A DNA stretch of 64,000 bases. Source: Daphnia carinata. Taxonomy: Eukaryota > Arthropoda > Branchiopoda > Diplostraca > Daphniidae. The notes below the pieces were generated by a model. That model had not been told where the DNA came from and ran no database searches. It saw only the letters and a program-made list of their open reading frames with translations. Positions 1-12,457 of the stretch are shown piece by piece. The position numbers were made by a program, and so were the translations under genes. Position 1 is the first letter of the stretch, and the number at the start of each line of letters is the position of its first letter. Where the stretch lies: the NCBI RefSeq assembly GCF_022539665.2, contig NC_081336.1, positions 5,782,221 through 5,846,220 on the forward strand, given 5' to 3'.

Positions 1-276
1 CCTAGGAGACGGAGACCAAGTTGGCTTCAACCACCTATGATCTCACATTATTGGAAGAACGTAAATATACTAATCATGACTCAGGTAGAAACAAATTGGT
101 AAACATTGTAAATTTTTTTTGTAATACTCAGTAAATTTTGTTAAGAATGGTTGGGTGAAGCCCGATTTTGGACCAGCTGCTACAGGAAGTTTTTGTCCCG
201 TAAGAAAAGTGCAAAATGATGATTCAGCGCAACATGATTGTAATAGAAAAAAAGACCACAAGAATCCACGAAAAAT

Positions 277-2722
277 ATGAAAAACATTTGTACGCCGACA
301 AGCTCGAGTGAACTTGTAGTCCAAAAAAAGAAAATTGCAGACGTGAAGTGTTGGTTAGAGCAAGCATTTTCCACCAACAATCATCAGGTATGCACTTCTG
401 AGATGTCTCTTCTAAGTTGTTTATTATTATTATTTTGTTTTAATATATTTTACCTTGTGTTATATTACTCTTTGTTGTTTTACTTCATTACATTTTATTT
501 TACATTACTTTACTTTACTCTCCTTTACTCTCCTTTACTCTCCTTTACTCTCCTTTACTCTCCTTTACTCTCCTTTACTCTCCTTTACTCTCCTTTACTC
601 TCCTTTACTCTCCTTTACTCTCCTTTACTCTCCTTTACTCTCCTTTACTCTCCTTTACTCTCCTTTACTCTCCTTTACTCTCCTTTACTCTCCTTTACTC
701 TCCTTTACTCTCCTTTACTCTCCTTTACTCTACTTTACTCTACTTTACTCTACTTTACTCTATGTTATTATTACTATTTTGTTTGTTTTTTTCAGGCACA
801 GTTTCTCCTCCTTACTGGTCCTCCTGGATGTGGAAAATATCAAACACTAAGTACTATTTGTAAAGAATTGCACATAGACATCCTTACTTGGGAAGAACCA
901 ATCAGACATTACAATGCAACAGAATGGGATATCGGTCAATATAAACTGCTACTGTATGTCAAAGAAAAAGATGCTAAGGATACTTTTTATGCAGACAGCC
1001 CAGCCCACCGTACAGAGAGTAACCAAACAGACAGTAACTTCTATAACCATCTTGAAGAATTTGGAAAGAACCAGCCGTTTCTGTACTCTCAAGATGAAAG
1101 ATAGAGAACTATCACTTCATCCAAAACCTTCATTGAGAAAAATTCTTCTTGTACAAGATTACCCTCCGATGATTTTCCAAAACCTGGAAAGATGGCACAA
1201 CATCCTCTTGTACATAGGCATTTCAGATTTTTGCTGTGCTCCACTACAGTATGTTTTCTACAGTAATTATGTTTGATGTACACAGAAAGTTTGGTTCCAG
1301 AGGGAAAATACCAGCTGTGTTCATCTTGACCAATAATAAAGCTTTCAGCAGTATGCAGCTTAAACTATTCCCACATGACCTGCAAGAAAGACTCAACATC
1401 TCTACGATTAAGTATTTTTCATCTTGAGATTCTTCAATATTGCATTATTTACACACTGTCCATTTATTTTTCATTTGACCTAGTTTTAGTGGACTTGCAA
1501 ATACTTTTGTGCTAAAAGCTCTTCAAAAAATTGCTGTTAACTCCCAGAAAGCTACCCCAATTGAAGTGATTCAAGCTATAGCTGGTTCCTGCAATGGTGA
1601 TCTGCGCAGTGCACTAAATACGATGAACTGGATGAACATGAGTAAATATGTTTCAAGTTCAATAGCTTAGAACTTATGTTTTTGTATTTCTTGATGTAGG
1701 AAGCAATAATAATGAAAAGCAATATGTCTACCCGAAGAAGAGGAAACTGTCATCAAAGCACGAGAGGAATGCTTTAGAAACGGCCTATGTAAGAGATGGA
1801 TCAATGGATTTCATGCATGCCATAGGGAAAATTCTGCATTCAAAGAGTATTTTATTTTATTTTGATTGTTATTCTAAGAAATTTATTTAGTGTTATTTTC
1901 GTTCTAATTTTATGTTAGGATTGAATGAAGCTCAATGTAACTCACCTGGTTTACCACCACATCTGTTGGACGAGTTTAGAATGCCACTGAAAGAAAATGT
2001 TAATGAATTAACTAGAAATATTGGTGACACATCGCATAAGGTTCTATTGTATTTGCACCACAATTATCCGGTGTATTTTAACAAAATTGAAGATGTATCA
2101 AAGGCAATAGGGTATCTTAGCTCTATTGACTCACTTAGCAACCAGATAACGTACAAAGAAATTTACGAGGAATATTCGCTTTTAACTGCTATACGAGGCC
2201 TCATGTTTAGCAATACCAGCGTCAATGGTAACCAAGGGCAGATGAATCTGTAGCCTACAGTTCACCAAGTATGCAATTTCGTAATTTAAGGAAGTACGTG
2301 GCGCCCCTTGAGAAAGCCAGACCATTTCGCAATTACCCTGAAGCAGCAAGATTTGCGTTCACAGATGCAAGAAATTAATGGCAAACAATGTGGACCTTCT
2401 TTTTTTTCCGAGACGTGGCCATTTATGCGTCTGATTCGCGATAGATTGAAAACTACTTCTGGTTTGTAGAATTTAATGTGCCTTGTAACGCTCGTAACGA
2501 TTATGTTCGCTCACTTGTATGTATTTATGTAAAGCATTGAATCAGGTACTGGAACTGGATTACGGCTATAAATTAGAAGATCCCAAGTTGCGAACCATTC
2601 AAACCACAACCCACGCGCCCAAACTAATGGAATTGGAAGCTCAAAAATTTCCCGTGACCGAGAATGCCACAGATAACTCAGAGATAGATACGGACATCCT
2701 AATTGAAGAATACGAGGATTAG
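277..2722 (+). pseudogene. RAD17: RAD17-like checkpoint clamp loader, degraded
   Basis: RAD17 is the large subunit of the RFC-like complex that loads the 9-1-1 clamp on damaged DNA in the nucleus. Exons seen: 277-387 (SSELVVQKKKIADVKCWL, the conserved N-terminal stretch), 796 to about 1230 (Walker A, then ILLVQDYPPMIF), about 1285-1411 (KIPAVFILTNN), 1484-1641 (sensor region ending GDLRSALNTMNWMN), 1700-1846 (DFMHAIGKILHSK), 1919 to about 2390 and about 2545-2722, ending in the acidic tail ILIEEYED that resembles the RAD17 C-terminus. Introns 1412-1483, 1642-1699 and 1847-1918 have GT/AG borders and keep phase. Lesions: Walker A reads GPPGCGKYQT, so the Thr after Lys is lost; the frame changes near 1060; stops occur near 2251 and 2370; no clear exon upstream of 277 supplies a start. 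Family assignment is firm; pseudogene status is inferred, and sequencing errors could explain part of it. Confidence 0.75.
511..760. repeat. 10-bp minisatellite in RAD17 intron 1
   Basis: Twenty-five tandem decamers: 21 perfect copies of TCCTTTACTC (521-730) flanked by one (511-520) and three (731-760) copies reading TACTTTACTC. It lies in intron 388-795, close to the 3' splice site, and forms a long pyrimidine-rich tract on the transcribed sense strand. Because 10 is not a multiple of 3, it opens two reading frames that are artefacts. Confidence 0.97.
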
Positions 2723-4268
2723 GAAATCCATGAATGATCTATTTTTTATAGAAACGTTGTTCCTGTTACCAAATCAGGCATACTTTTGCAAGTGGAACTA
2801 ATAAACGGAAAGGAATATATTATTAATATCTCCTCAACTTAATTTTATACGTTCTTGGTTGTTGGCCCCCTTATTCATCCCTCTCGTTTTTCATTTTTCG
2901 TGTATTTTCCATGACAGTTCTGGTGAAAGGAGGAAAAGAGGAAATGACTTAAATTACATTGACGCCGTAACTTCGGGCAACGACGCCGACAATTTGGGCT
3001 ATCACATTCTTAAACGGCAATATATTTTATAACTTTGTTTTGAAAAAAAAAGTTAATATGGTTAAGTAATAGGGATCTGATATGCAAGTAGAATTTTCAT
3101 GAACATAGTTCAGTTTCTCAAAACTTTATTTACCTCTCTTATTCCTTTTTATCATGTCGATACAGTAGAAGAGAAGGCACGTTAAAAGAAAGATAGAAAA
3201 CGTAACCGTAAAAGTGTTTCACTCACGGCTGTATACAAACATGTCTTTTACTATTGTTTTATAATCGTATTCTCTGTTTTCATCATATCTTATTTCCCTA
3301 AGGGATAATACAATTTTCATGCGGAAAAAATGGTTAATAATAAAATTTCTGGGTCGAAATCGGGTAGAAGCAGGCTATACGGGGCAGAAAGCAGTGTAAT
3401 CAGTGTGCGTAAATAGTAGAAGCGGTCTGCTACGATCTACAACGGAGGACAACCCGAGCTACGACTTCAGCGTCAACTACGCCACACGAGACACCATTCT
3501 TGAGTTGCTGTAGAACGGGCTCCAAAAACGTCCATTAAAAAAAAGAGAATAGAGAAATTCCTGCCATAAACATCTTCCAACAACTTGGACCTTTATTATG
3601 CCGATGCCTTTTTATGGTCTTTAACGGAAGACCCGTATCAACCATGGCATCCCTGCGCCGGAGGCTCCTTAAACAACATAACAAACAAACAAAACCCGAA
3701 CTACGAAATCTTTGCAATGAAGAAAATAAAAACTTCCGATATCGACGAAAAAACTCCCCGATTTACGTAGAGTCGAATTTTAGTGTACTTAGACCAGAAT
3801 AAATCCGGTCAAGTGGGGAATCTGGAGTGACGTAACTTCACCAGAGGTGTCAAGGTGGGCCTTACTTGTCTTTAAAGTGGAATGCAAATACTCTTCTTCC
3901 TAATATACTTAATTACATCTCGGACTAAATTGTAAAAAATAGGAAAAATCGACATCCTTCTATTGACTGTCGAAAACCCAGAGAGGAAGACGAGATTAAC
4001 AAGGTTATGTATGAATAAACGAAACATTGTTTTCACATTTTTGTCCGCCATACCAGCGCTGATTCGGCTGGCCAAAGAAATTCGTTATTGGTCCCCATAT
4101 TCTGTGTTTAAAAAAAAAACGACGCTTAGTCCACGACATTACCTCAGCGTCTTTGGCCAACTGTTGGGTGTCGACACTTTCATAAAAAATGCTATTTCTC
4201 GTGTGCTTTATCAATTTCCTCTTCATCTCTACGGAAACCTTAGAAATTCTGGTGAAAAAATATTCCTA
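2723..4268. other. Intergenic, no gene recognised
   Basis: About 1.5 kb between the RAD17 C-terminal exon and the LTR of the first retroelement. Short ORFs of 60-106 codons occur on both strands but show no recognisable domain or exon pattern. Several A/T runs are present; nothing else is supported. Confidence 0.6.
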
Positions 4269-4852
4269 TGTGGGCCAGAGTGAAGTGCGGATCCCGACTG
4301 CGGACTTTTATCTGCGGACTGCCCCAAAGTGTTTCCGAGATTTTTCGCGGACTTCGCGGTAAAATGCGGACCGTTTCGTACAGGTACCATTTAAAAGTGC
4401 GGACCACGAAGTACGATCAGCTCCTTGCCATTGCTGTATGAGAGAAGCGCCGGCATACTGTAATGGCCTGAAACAATGCTCGGCGTAACTCGACCCGCCT
4501 ACTGGAAGGACTTTAATCGAAATGATAAGTAGTACGCTCATTGTTTTACTTCAACCTTATATCGATCTTTTTTATTACCCGGTTTTTCAAAGCCTATAAG
4601 CAAAACACAACCACGGCTATCCGCTCGGGTGCCAACCCTGCATACCCTTGTAACAAGCCCAAAGGCTAACCAAAAGGAGCCACACCTCTTACATCCCTCA
4701 AGCGTTTCACAAGTGAAAGTGAACGTATCTCCTCCCACCTTACCTTCAACATTTGTGTTCTGTAGTAGTATAAATACTGCATATTTTGTAGCTTGTAATT
4801 TGAAGTTGTTTCAGCAACTCACTGCAAATATACGGGATTTGGGAACTTTACA
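4269..4852 (+). repeat. Probable 5' LTR of the first retroelement
   Basis: The right edge is placed at ...TTTACA (4852), two bases before a good primer binding site. A TATA box lies near 4769. The left part (about 4285-4410) contains six irregularly spaced copies of a (T/C)GCGGA(C/T) motif, perhaps U3 enhancer repeats. The left boundary cannot be fixed without the partner LTR. Confidence 0.55.
4769..4776 (+). promoter_or_regulatory. TATA box in LTR
   Basis: TATAAATA about 85 bp upstream of the inferred LTR end, the spacing expected for a retroelement promoter (U3/R border). Confidence 0.5.
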
Positions 4853-4854
4853 AT

Positions 4855-4872
4855 TGGAGGTCCCAACGAGAC
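4855..4872 (+). other. Primer binding site, tRNA-Gln type
   Basis: TGGAGGTCCCAACGAGAC is complementary at about 16 of 18 positions to the 3' end of eukaryotic tRNA-Gln including CCA (...CTCGGTGGGACCTCCA). It starts two bases after the LTR, the normal position. Confidence 0.7.
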
Positions 4873-4996
4873 TAACACTTGTTGTCCAGTACAAAGTTTC
4901 TTACCCGTAACTTATTTCAGTGATTGTGCTCTACATTTCCCCGACGAGTCTCCAACAGCTCTACCAGACCAAGGAACACCATCAAAAGGTAAGCGA

Positions 4997-7690
4997 ATGC
5001 CGTTTGATCATATCGTACCAGAGACTACTCGTAAAGAAAATACTTTGTACCCAAACGTTGTCGACGAATTATCCCCACCTTTGTACCCCGTACTCCCTAA
5101 ATCAGACACAACCAGCCCAAATCCCAACCGTCTCCGAGAAAATTTTTTGGACCACTGGAAAACTCTTGTGGACTTAGAATTTGAACAAGAGTCAGAACAA
5201 AACAAAACCTATCAGACCATTACGACAAAAGCACATGTACAACAAATAGAATCTAAGAAACAAGAAGTTAGCAAAGAGACACACAACGCATTGCAATTAT
5301 ATTCATACTCATTGTTAGAACAAACGTTGCAAGCACCAAGTGGTATAACAGCAGAAACTATTACAAACACCACAAAGACATTTAAAAATCACGTAGAATC
5401 CCTCGGTGGCAACACTGAAAACCTTGACAGTATATTGCAACAGATTAGCATTGGTCATAGTAAAGAAAAAGAATTCCTATTCGGTACAATCAGAGTCCTC
5501 CAAAAAGAAATAATACTTGCGCAGATAGCTGAGAAGAAATATTCATCTGACTTAAACTACGAGTTACAAAGCATACGAAAACAGCTAGATAGCAACAAGA
5601 AAAAGGCAAAAAGTTCCAAATACACCCTAAGTAGTTCCCTTGAGCAACTCCAAGAAAGTAACGAAGCACTCAAAAACGCCCTTGAAAAGTCTGCCAATCG
5701 AATCAGTGAATTAGAAACCAGCCTTGAAACTGCCACAGCAACAGAGAACCAATTGCAAAACCTTTTACGAAAAAAGGACGAAAACAATATAGCTGTTGAA
5801 AGAGAAGGGCAAGAAATAATTAGCAAACTTGAAGGTGAAAGAAAACAACTGGTTACGAGGTTAGAAGACACCGAACAACGGATAAAAGCAGCTTTAGAAG
5901 CAACCAAACAACTCCAGACAGAAACAAAAGAAACAAAAGAGATCCTTGAAAAAACCTTAGCAGAAAAAGCAGGTTTACGAAGAAGTCTGATAGATAGTAC
6001 TGTAAAGAATAAAAATCTCGAAACGGAATTACAAAAGAACAACATACAGGCAGGAAACCGAGAAGAAAAAATTTGGTATCTGGAGAATAGAATAAAAGGA
6101 TATAGAAAGCAACAGGTAACATTCGCTGAAACCGAAGACTTAGACGCCTCCAACGAACCAGGAGAAATAACGAAACTAGTGAGTGAGATAAACGACCTAA
6201 CCTCAATAACAGAAGGAGACAAATCCCTTCACTTCGAGCTAGAATCAGAACAAGTCGAAAAGTTACAACAACTTAACGACGACCTAAAAAACCAAATCGA
6301 GACCCAAAACGATAACCTCCTTCAACTAAAACAAAAGTATCAGACTCTCAAAGAAAAAGTCAAAATGGGACTTTCACACAAAGAAACTTCGATAATTGAC
6401 CGCGACACAACGGATAGCGATAGCATCGATACATCCACAACCCAACCGATTGTGAAAGCATTAGGAGAATTATTTTCGAGAGAAGACAAAAAGTCAATTC
6501 CAATTTTCAAAGGGAAAAGTACTGATAAATTAATAACAGAATGGCTAAAGGACGCAGAACATGTAGCACGCAACAACGACTGGGACGACAACCAAAAAAT
6601 AAGATTCTTCTCCGACAGATTAAAAAGTGATGCCCTAGAATGGCATGGAAACTACGTAGAGGAGCAAGGTGATGAGTTAAGTTATGATGAGTGGAAAACC
6701 GCCCTCATTGCAAGATTCCAGGATGCATACGACTTAGCAGCACAAAGAAAAACGTTATCCACACTAAAACAAAAACCCGAAGAAAAATGCAAAGCGTTTA
6801 TCTCAAGAATCAACAGTCTCTACGAGTCCATTGAAGGCAAGGAAGAAAAATCAGACCAAAACCAAACCATCGTCGAAGGTCGACTCATCAACACAGTCAA
6901 GAGGATGAGAGATCATACCAAAATCAAAATTTTGATGCAAGGCATACTACCAAAATTCCGAGCTGAACTCGAAACGAAGACCCTGAAGATTTTGACCAGC
7001 TATGTAAACAAGTAATCATATCCGAAGGCATCCTATATAGCAAGGAGACTGCAGAAGACAAAGAAATAAACGCGGTAATCGCAGGGATAACGCATCACGA
7101 GAAACAACAAGACAACGAACTTTCACAACAAAAGACAGAAATTAAATGCTTCAAACAAAAAATTAGGGAACTGGAAAATACTAATAAGAGTCGTGAATTG
7201 TCACAGGATACCGATATAACCATAACAGCAGCAGATCGATACGAACCAAGATCCCCACGATCGAGTGATCGATACTCCAGATCACAAAATCCACGAGTTC
7301 GATTCAACGAGAGACCGAATAGCAGAGGTCCCAGTAGTGACCGAAACTTCAATCGTAGCAGAGAGAGCAGCCCATATCGCAACAACTATACTTCACCACG
7401 AAGAAAAGGTACCTCTCCAGGGTATAGATAATCCAATTACCCTTCCTATCAACAAACGAAGAGACCCCCAAACAGCAACGGACAGATACATTACAATCAA
7501 CCAAAGTTTCAACCACACAACAATCAACAAGTGTATCATCAAAACCCGGGTTATCCTCAACAATACCCACAGCAACGACAAAACCAACCAAACACCCCGA
7601 CACCTTTGGGAATAAGGTTATTATCTGTTACAAGTGCAATAAAAGAGGACACATTGCACGAGAATGTTGGACAGATATGGCACGTATCAA
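4997..7690 (+). pseudogene. gag: gag polyprotein, frameshifted
   Basis: The first open stretch (4997-7015, 672 codons, ATG at 4997) has a long charged coiled-coil region (about residues 190-490) and then a retrotransposon Gag domain (about 510-640; for example ITEWLKDAEHVARNNDW). Near 6975 a frame break ends the ORF; the adjacent frame continues with Gag sequence, then an Arg/Ser-rich segment (about 7230-7430), a stop near 7430, a Gln/Pro/Asn-rich stretch and a CCHC zinc knuckle (CYKCNKRGHIAREC, about 7636-7677). The capsid/nucleocapsid role is standard for the family. The extended N-terminal coiled coil makes this Gag longer than usual Gypsy Gags. Confidence 0.85.
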
Positions 7691-8130
7691 CAATCCGAAC
7701 CGCCGTCCAATGCAGTAAACACGATATCCTTACCAAATAATTCCCCAACAGATAATTTAGAATTAGCGATACCCAAACTAATACGTATACCCGTTAGAAT
7801 TTTTGGAAAAGAAATTAACGCTTTAGTAGATACAGGAGCCGCAGCCAGTTTAATTTCAGACAGCATATTTTTTAACCTAAAAAAGAGGGAAGAACTTAAA
7901 GAAATTAAAAACACCCCCTCGCCAATATTCAGAACGGTTTCAGGAGAAATACTAAAATCAATGGGAAAATTTGAATTTTCAATTGTCATTAACGACAATC
8001 ACGTTATTAATCATCATTCTTTATCATGGAAAACTTAAGTGAAACCTGTATCCTGGGTTTAGACTTCTTATCAAGCAACAATGTAAAAATTAATACTAGA
8101 AACAGACAGATAAATTACGACCATTTTGGG
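7664..8130 (+). pseudogene. retropepsin-like protease of the first element
   Basis: The aspartic protease core has the intact catalytic motif LVDTGAAASLI (about 7828-7860) preceded by IPVRIFGKEINA. The second half (ILGLDFL, about 8050) lies in the next frame, so a frame break sits near 8020-8035. It matures Gag-Pol in active elements. Confidence 0.8.
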
Positions 8131-9660
8131 GTGGAACACAACTTTGGAACAAATATACACCCAATATATAGCTTAACGTTTGGCAAAGTAGGCATTCACA
8201 TTCCACTCTTCCCCAACCAATCACCAGAAAAAGCCGATAACAATGACCTTACTGAAGCAGATTATCGCAGCTTAGAATCTTTTTCCCAATCAGACAATAA
8301 CATGAAATCCAAACGAATTAAACAAAGCCGCGAAGGCGAAACAACCAACATCTCTGAAGAGATTCGCATTAAAATAGAAATTTTATTGAAAAAACACGAA
8401 GCTCTATTTGCAGAAAAAGAATCAGATTTGGGTTTAGCAACCGATGTAAAACATTTCATTAACATAGGATATAACGCCCCAATTACTCAACGACTGCGCA
8501 GAACTGCAGAAGCATTAAAACGTATTGTAAAGACAAAAATCGAAGTAATGTTGAGTAACAAAATTATTAGAGAAAGTCACAGCCCATTTGCAGCAGCCAT
8601 TGTAATGGTACCCAAAAAAGATGGAGAAATGCGTATGTGTATTGATTATAGGGCACTAAACAAAATAACCGTAAAAGACAAATATCCATTACCAAGAACT
8701 GATGACACCATTGAAGCATTGAGTGGATCGGTTTACTTCTCAACATTGGACTTACTGAGCGGCTACTGGCAGATCGAGATAGAGGAAAGCGACAAACACA
8801 AAACCGCTTTCATCTATGAACTTGGACAATACGAATTTCATAGAATGCCATTTGGATTAACAAATGCGCCAAGCACTTTTCAACGTGCGATGAATAACAT
8901 CTTGAAATCAGTATTGTTCAGGTTCGCATTGGTTTATCTGGATGACATCATAGTGTTCAGTAATAATATTACTGAACATGTGACACATCTAGAAACGGTG
9001 TTTAAGCTTCTTAAAGACGCAGGACTAAAATTCAAACGGAAGAAATGCGAATTTTTCAAGGAAGAATTAGATTATTTAGGATACATTGTTTCGAAAAAAG
9101 GAATAACACCGAGTACGAAAAAATTAGAAGCAATCATCGAATACCCCGCTCCCAAAAACGTGAAGGAATTGAGCTCATTTTTAGGTCTGGCTAGCTATTA
9201 TAGAAAATTCATCCGGGCTTTTGCTAATAAAGCCCACCCATTGACAGCGCTAACGAGAAAATCAGCCGAGTGGAAATGGGGAGAGGAACAAAAGGACGCT
9301 TTTGACTGCATCAAAAACTGTCTCATAACTAGACCTATCCTTGGGTATCCAGATTTCACGCGCAAATTTATCATCTACACAGATGCTTCAGGATATGGAA
9401 TAGGAGCAGTCTTGGCTCAGATGCAGACTCTACCTCAATCAGCGGATTCAGCAGAGTCCGACGTACAGGAACCCCGTGAATCAGACGGCGCGGAAGTCGT
9501 CATCGCGTATAGCTCTAAACATCTGAACGATCGCGAGGCCAAGTGGTCAACCACAGAGAAAGAGGCTTACGCAATCACCCACGCAATTGACGTATTTAGG
9601 ACATATCTATACGGACGTAGATTTACCGTATTTACCAACCATAGACCTTTAGAATGGTAA
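8026..9660 (+). pseudogene. pol: reverse transcriptase and RNase H
   Basis: A 544-codon open stretch. RT motifs in order: MCIDYRALNKITVKDKYPLP, STLDLLSGYWQIEI, FHRMPFGLTNAPSTFQRAM, catalytic YLDDIIVFS (intact), LGYIVSKKGITPS and SSFLGLASYYRKFI. RNase H follows with IIYTDASGYGIGAVLAQ and EKEAYAITHAI. The third acidic RNase H residue is changed (TNHRPLEW; the family has D in place of N), and a TAA at 9658-9660 interrupts the domain where Leu is usual; the same frame continues at 9661. RT itself looks intact. Confidence 0.92.
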
Positions 9661-10407
9661 ATGAGCAAGACAGAACCCGCAGGAAGATTAGCTAGATGGG
9701 CACTCAAACTACCAGAATTCGACATCGTCATTGGATACCGGCCTGGGAAATCGCACCAAAATGCTGGCACCCTAAGCCGTATTCCTATAGTGCCACTAGC
9801 AAGAGTAGAAACAAGGGCAAAGGAAAAAGAAATTGTCATAAAAGAGCATGAAAGAGATCGAAAAGAAATGGAAAGATTAAAAATCAAACTACAAATGGAA
9901 AGTTTAAGGAAACTGGAGAGAGAAAGCGAAAGTAGTCAGACAGAAAGCGAAAGTTTCGAAATGGAAAATCATAAAACGGAAAACAAAGGTTTTGAAAGAG
10001 AAATTGAAAGTGACAGTAAAAGGTCTTGGCGAGAAGACAAATGGCTAGAAGGGCAGCAAGCAGATAAATATTGCCAAAAACTAATGATAAAGATACAAGA
10101 AGATCAGAAAAGTAACAGATCTAGAAGCAACTTTATAATCAACGAGAAAGGTTTATTAACAGATAGGCAAGGAAAGTTAGTAGTCCCAAGGGAGTCAGTC
10201 GGAAGGATCTTACAAGCAAATCATGACCACATGTTAGCAGGACATTTAGGAATAGAAAAAACAATAGCCAGACTACGAGAGCAATACTTCATTACACACA
10301 TGCGACAAAACGTAACCGAATACATTAAAAATTACTTAAAATGCATAAAAACACGCAAGGCTATAGGAGGAAATGAAAATGCCATTGCAACCCATGCCCC
10401 CAGCTGA
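9661..10407 (+). pseudogene. pol: RNase H tail, linker and integrase zinc domain
   Basis: Continues in frame after the nonsense codon: RNase H end (ARWALKLPEFDIVIGYRPGK), a charged Glu/Arg-rich linker (about residues 55-140) and the integrase N-terminal zinc-binding region (ANHDHMLAGHLGIEKTIARL ... KCIKTRKA). The second Cys of the HHCC set appears to be Thr. The open frame ends where the integrase core begins, in another frame. Confidence 0.8.
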
Positions 10408-11474
10408 AGGTGTGGGAAAGACTTGCGATGGATATTACCGTTAGTTCAATAAGCGAAAAGGGACATAAGTACATTTAGTCTATCAGATTACATGATCGTT
10501 TCGTTTTTCAGTGCCATTGAAGATCAGACTGCCAAACAATTGCTACAATCTTGGTTTATGATATTTACACAAAATATGGATCCCTGAAGTAGTCCTAACA
10601 GATCAAGGAACTAACTTCAGTCGTACTTAATGCAAGAAATTTGCAAATGTTCAAGATCAAAAACAAATAAGAACAACAGCATACCACCCCAAACGGACGG
10701 ATTAGTAGAACGATTTAACAGAACCCTGTGTGACATGTTAGCTTGCTACGTGGGAAAAACCTGGAAATTGGGACAAATATCCCGTTGTCACATTTGCTTA
10801 CAACACAGCAAAGCAATCCCAAAAAAAGCAAACACTACAACAAACCCCATTCTTCCTATTCTTTGGAAGACACCCCGTGATCCCAAACGACATCAAAATA
10901 GACAGACGATAGGATACATACGAAGACACCAGTGTAATGTACTCACATCAATGGAAGAAGGCTCAGCAACTAGCGAAGGAACACCTATTTCGCGCAGACA
11001 AGACAAAAGATATTACGACGAAGGAACAAAAGCAATTAAATACAACATTGGTGACTTTGTGTTACTAAAGCCCCACCAACTGCCGGAAAATTCTCAACAG
11101 GTGGAATGGACCATTCAAAATTACCAAGAATTACTCAGATCTCACTTACGAGATTCAAACGCCGAAAAATAGAAAAACTAAATCAATAGTACGTCAATAC
11201 TTACCTAAAATTGTACGTCCCAGGAAATCAAGGAACAGACGGAACATCATGTGAGTTCAACCAACCGGAGTAATGAGGCGGTACGAAGAGGTCCAGCAAG
11301 GCTAAGAAAACACATCAGTAACAACGAAAGAACGCCTCCCCCTAAAAATGCGTATATATCGAGCGACAGAAGAAGAGTTTCGCAACATTACCACACCAAA
11401 TATTACCGGTCCTATACCAAATCATCCTGCGCCTACTAGAATGACGAATCCACGATACAACTTACGGCAACGTA
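10408..11474 (+). pseudogene. pol: integrase core and C-terminal region, broken
   Basis: Core fragments lie in alternating frames: ERLAMDIT (first Asp, about 10417-10440), VLTDQGTNFS (second Asp, about 10590-10620) and TDGLVERFNRTLCDML (catalytic Glu, about 10695-10742). A C-terminal module follows (YNIGDFVLLKPHQL, about 11041-11085), then a basic tail toward 11440. Several stops and indels separate these pieces, so no active integrase could be made. Confidence 0.75.
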
Positions 11475-12457
11475 ATGAAGTATCAAGATTCTAAAAAAAA
11501 CCTTCAAATTTTTATTTCACAGATGGAACTGATAATAATATTCGTCCACTTACTAACCATCATTCTATCAATGTATCCCACCTATTCAACCGTACGCGAC
11601 TGTAACAACGTAAAGACCAGAGGAATTTTAGATATAGAAGCACCATATTACTGCAACAACAAGGAAACAGATACACAGCACACTTACCCAGAATACCCAC
11701 ACTGTACACGTCAAACAACGCAGAAACCAGCAGCTGAAGAGCTGGACATGCAAACAATGGATAAAAACGAAGAATATAACAGGATCATTTTGGATTGGAT
11801 CTTTCAAACTAATATTGCAAGAAACTAAACTAATAACCCCACTGGAATGCTGGAAAATGGTGAACGACCAGGTTTACCTTTTATGATGAAGGGCAATGGT
11901 ATGCCATAAAACAATACCACACCCTCAACTGTACGCTGGAACAAATCACTCTACGGCAGAAAAAACAGGACGGCCAATTGAAAGCCCATTTGAACAGCAG
12001 GAAAGGACACTTCATCCAAAGCCATGGGAGATAGGACAACAAATAACTCATACTCCCAAACGTTGATTAAAGGAAGCGGATATCTGGAACTTCCAAGAAT
12101 GCCGGAACACGAAAACACCAGCCGTCTTATGACGCGAACCGACAAATCGAGATATCATTCCTCAACAAACCAGATCGGGACATCACTCCACTAGGCTACA
12201 AAGTTGTCGGTTTACCACTAACATACCTAATTTTTCCAACGGAAACTACAAGAAAACTCTATGAGATGTTTAAAACAACTATAAATACATGCCTGCAGAA
12301 GTCTAACCTAGATACACCAGTGTGCAAGGATTATAGAGAACTTCCACAATCAAAGCGGAAACGATCGATTCAACAAGAAGTTACGTTCTTGTTAAACACA
12401 CCTCTCGAAGATTCAGATATCGGTAAACGTCTATACAGCATCTCGTACGCCTGGGGA
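11475..12457 (+). pseudogene. env-like remnant of the first element
   Basis: Position after integrase, a hydrophobic N-terminal segment consistent with a signal peptide (about 11530-11575), several Cys residues after it, and a basic SKRKRS site (about 12350-12370) like a furin cleavage site in an envelope precursor. Frame breaks interrupt it and the N gap removes the C-terminal, membrane-anchoring half. The env family was not identified. Confidence 0.45.

Larger units (their letters stand above)
4269..12457 (+). mobile_element. Gypsy-type LTR retrotransposon with env remnant, decayed
   Basis: Domain order on the plus strand is LTR, primer binding site, gag (4997), zinc knuckle (about 7640), protease, reverse transcriptase, RNase H, integrase HHCC and core, integrase C-terminus, env-like remnant. 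RT before integrase is the Gypsy (Metaviridae) order. The right end is lost in the N gap, so no second LTR is visible and the left LTR boundary (TGTGGG at 4269) is a guess. Frame breaks and stops are spread through gag, pol and env, so the copy is defective. The coding strand is A-rich, unlike the host exons nearby. Confidence 0.88.

Noticed and set aside
277-1104. 275-codon ORF reading through the decamer repeat
   Set aside because: The middle translates intron 1 including the minisatellite; only the two ends are RAD17 exons.
3535-4283. Several 60-106-codon ORFs between RAD17 and the first LTR
   Set aside because: No motif, no exon structure, overlapping on both strands; typical chance ORFs.
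5557-6222. 221-codon antisense ORF in the gag region
   Set aside because: Shadow of the A-rich gag coiled coil on the opposite strand; Ser/Phe/Leu-rich with no domain.
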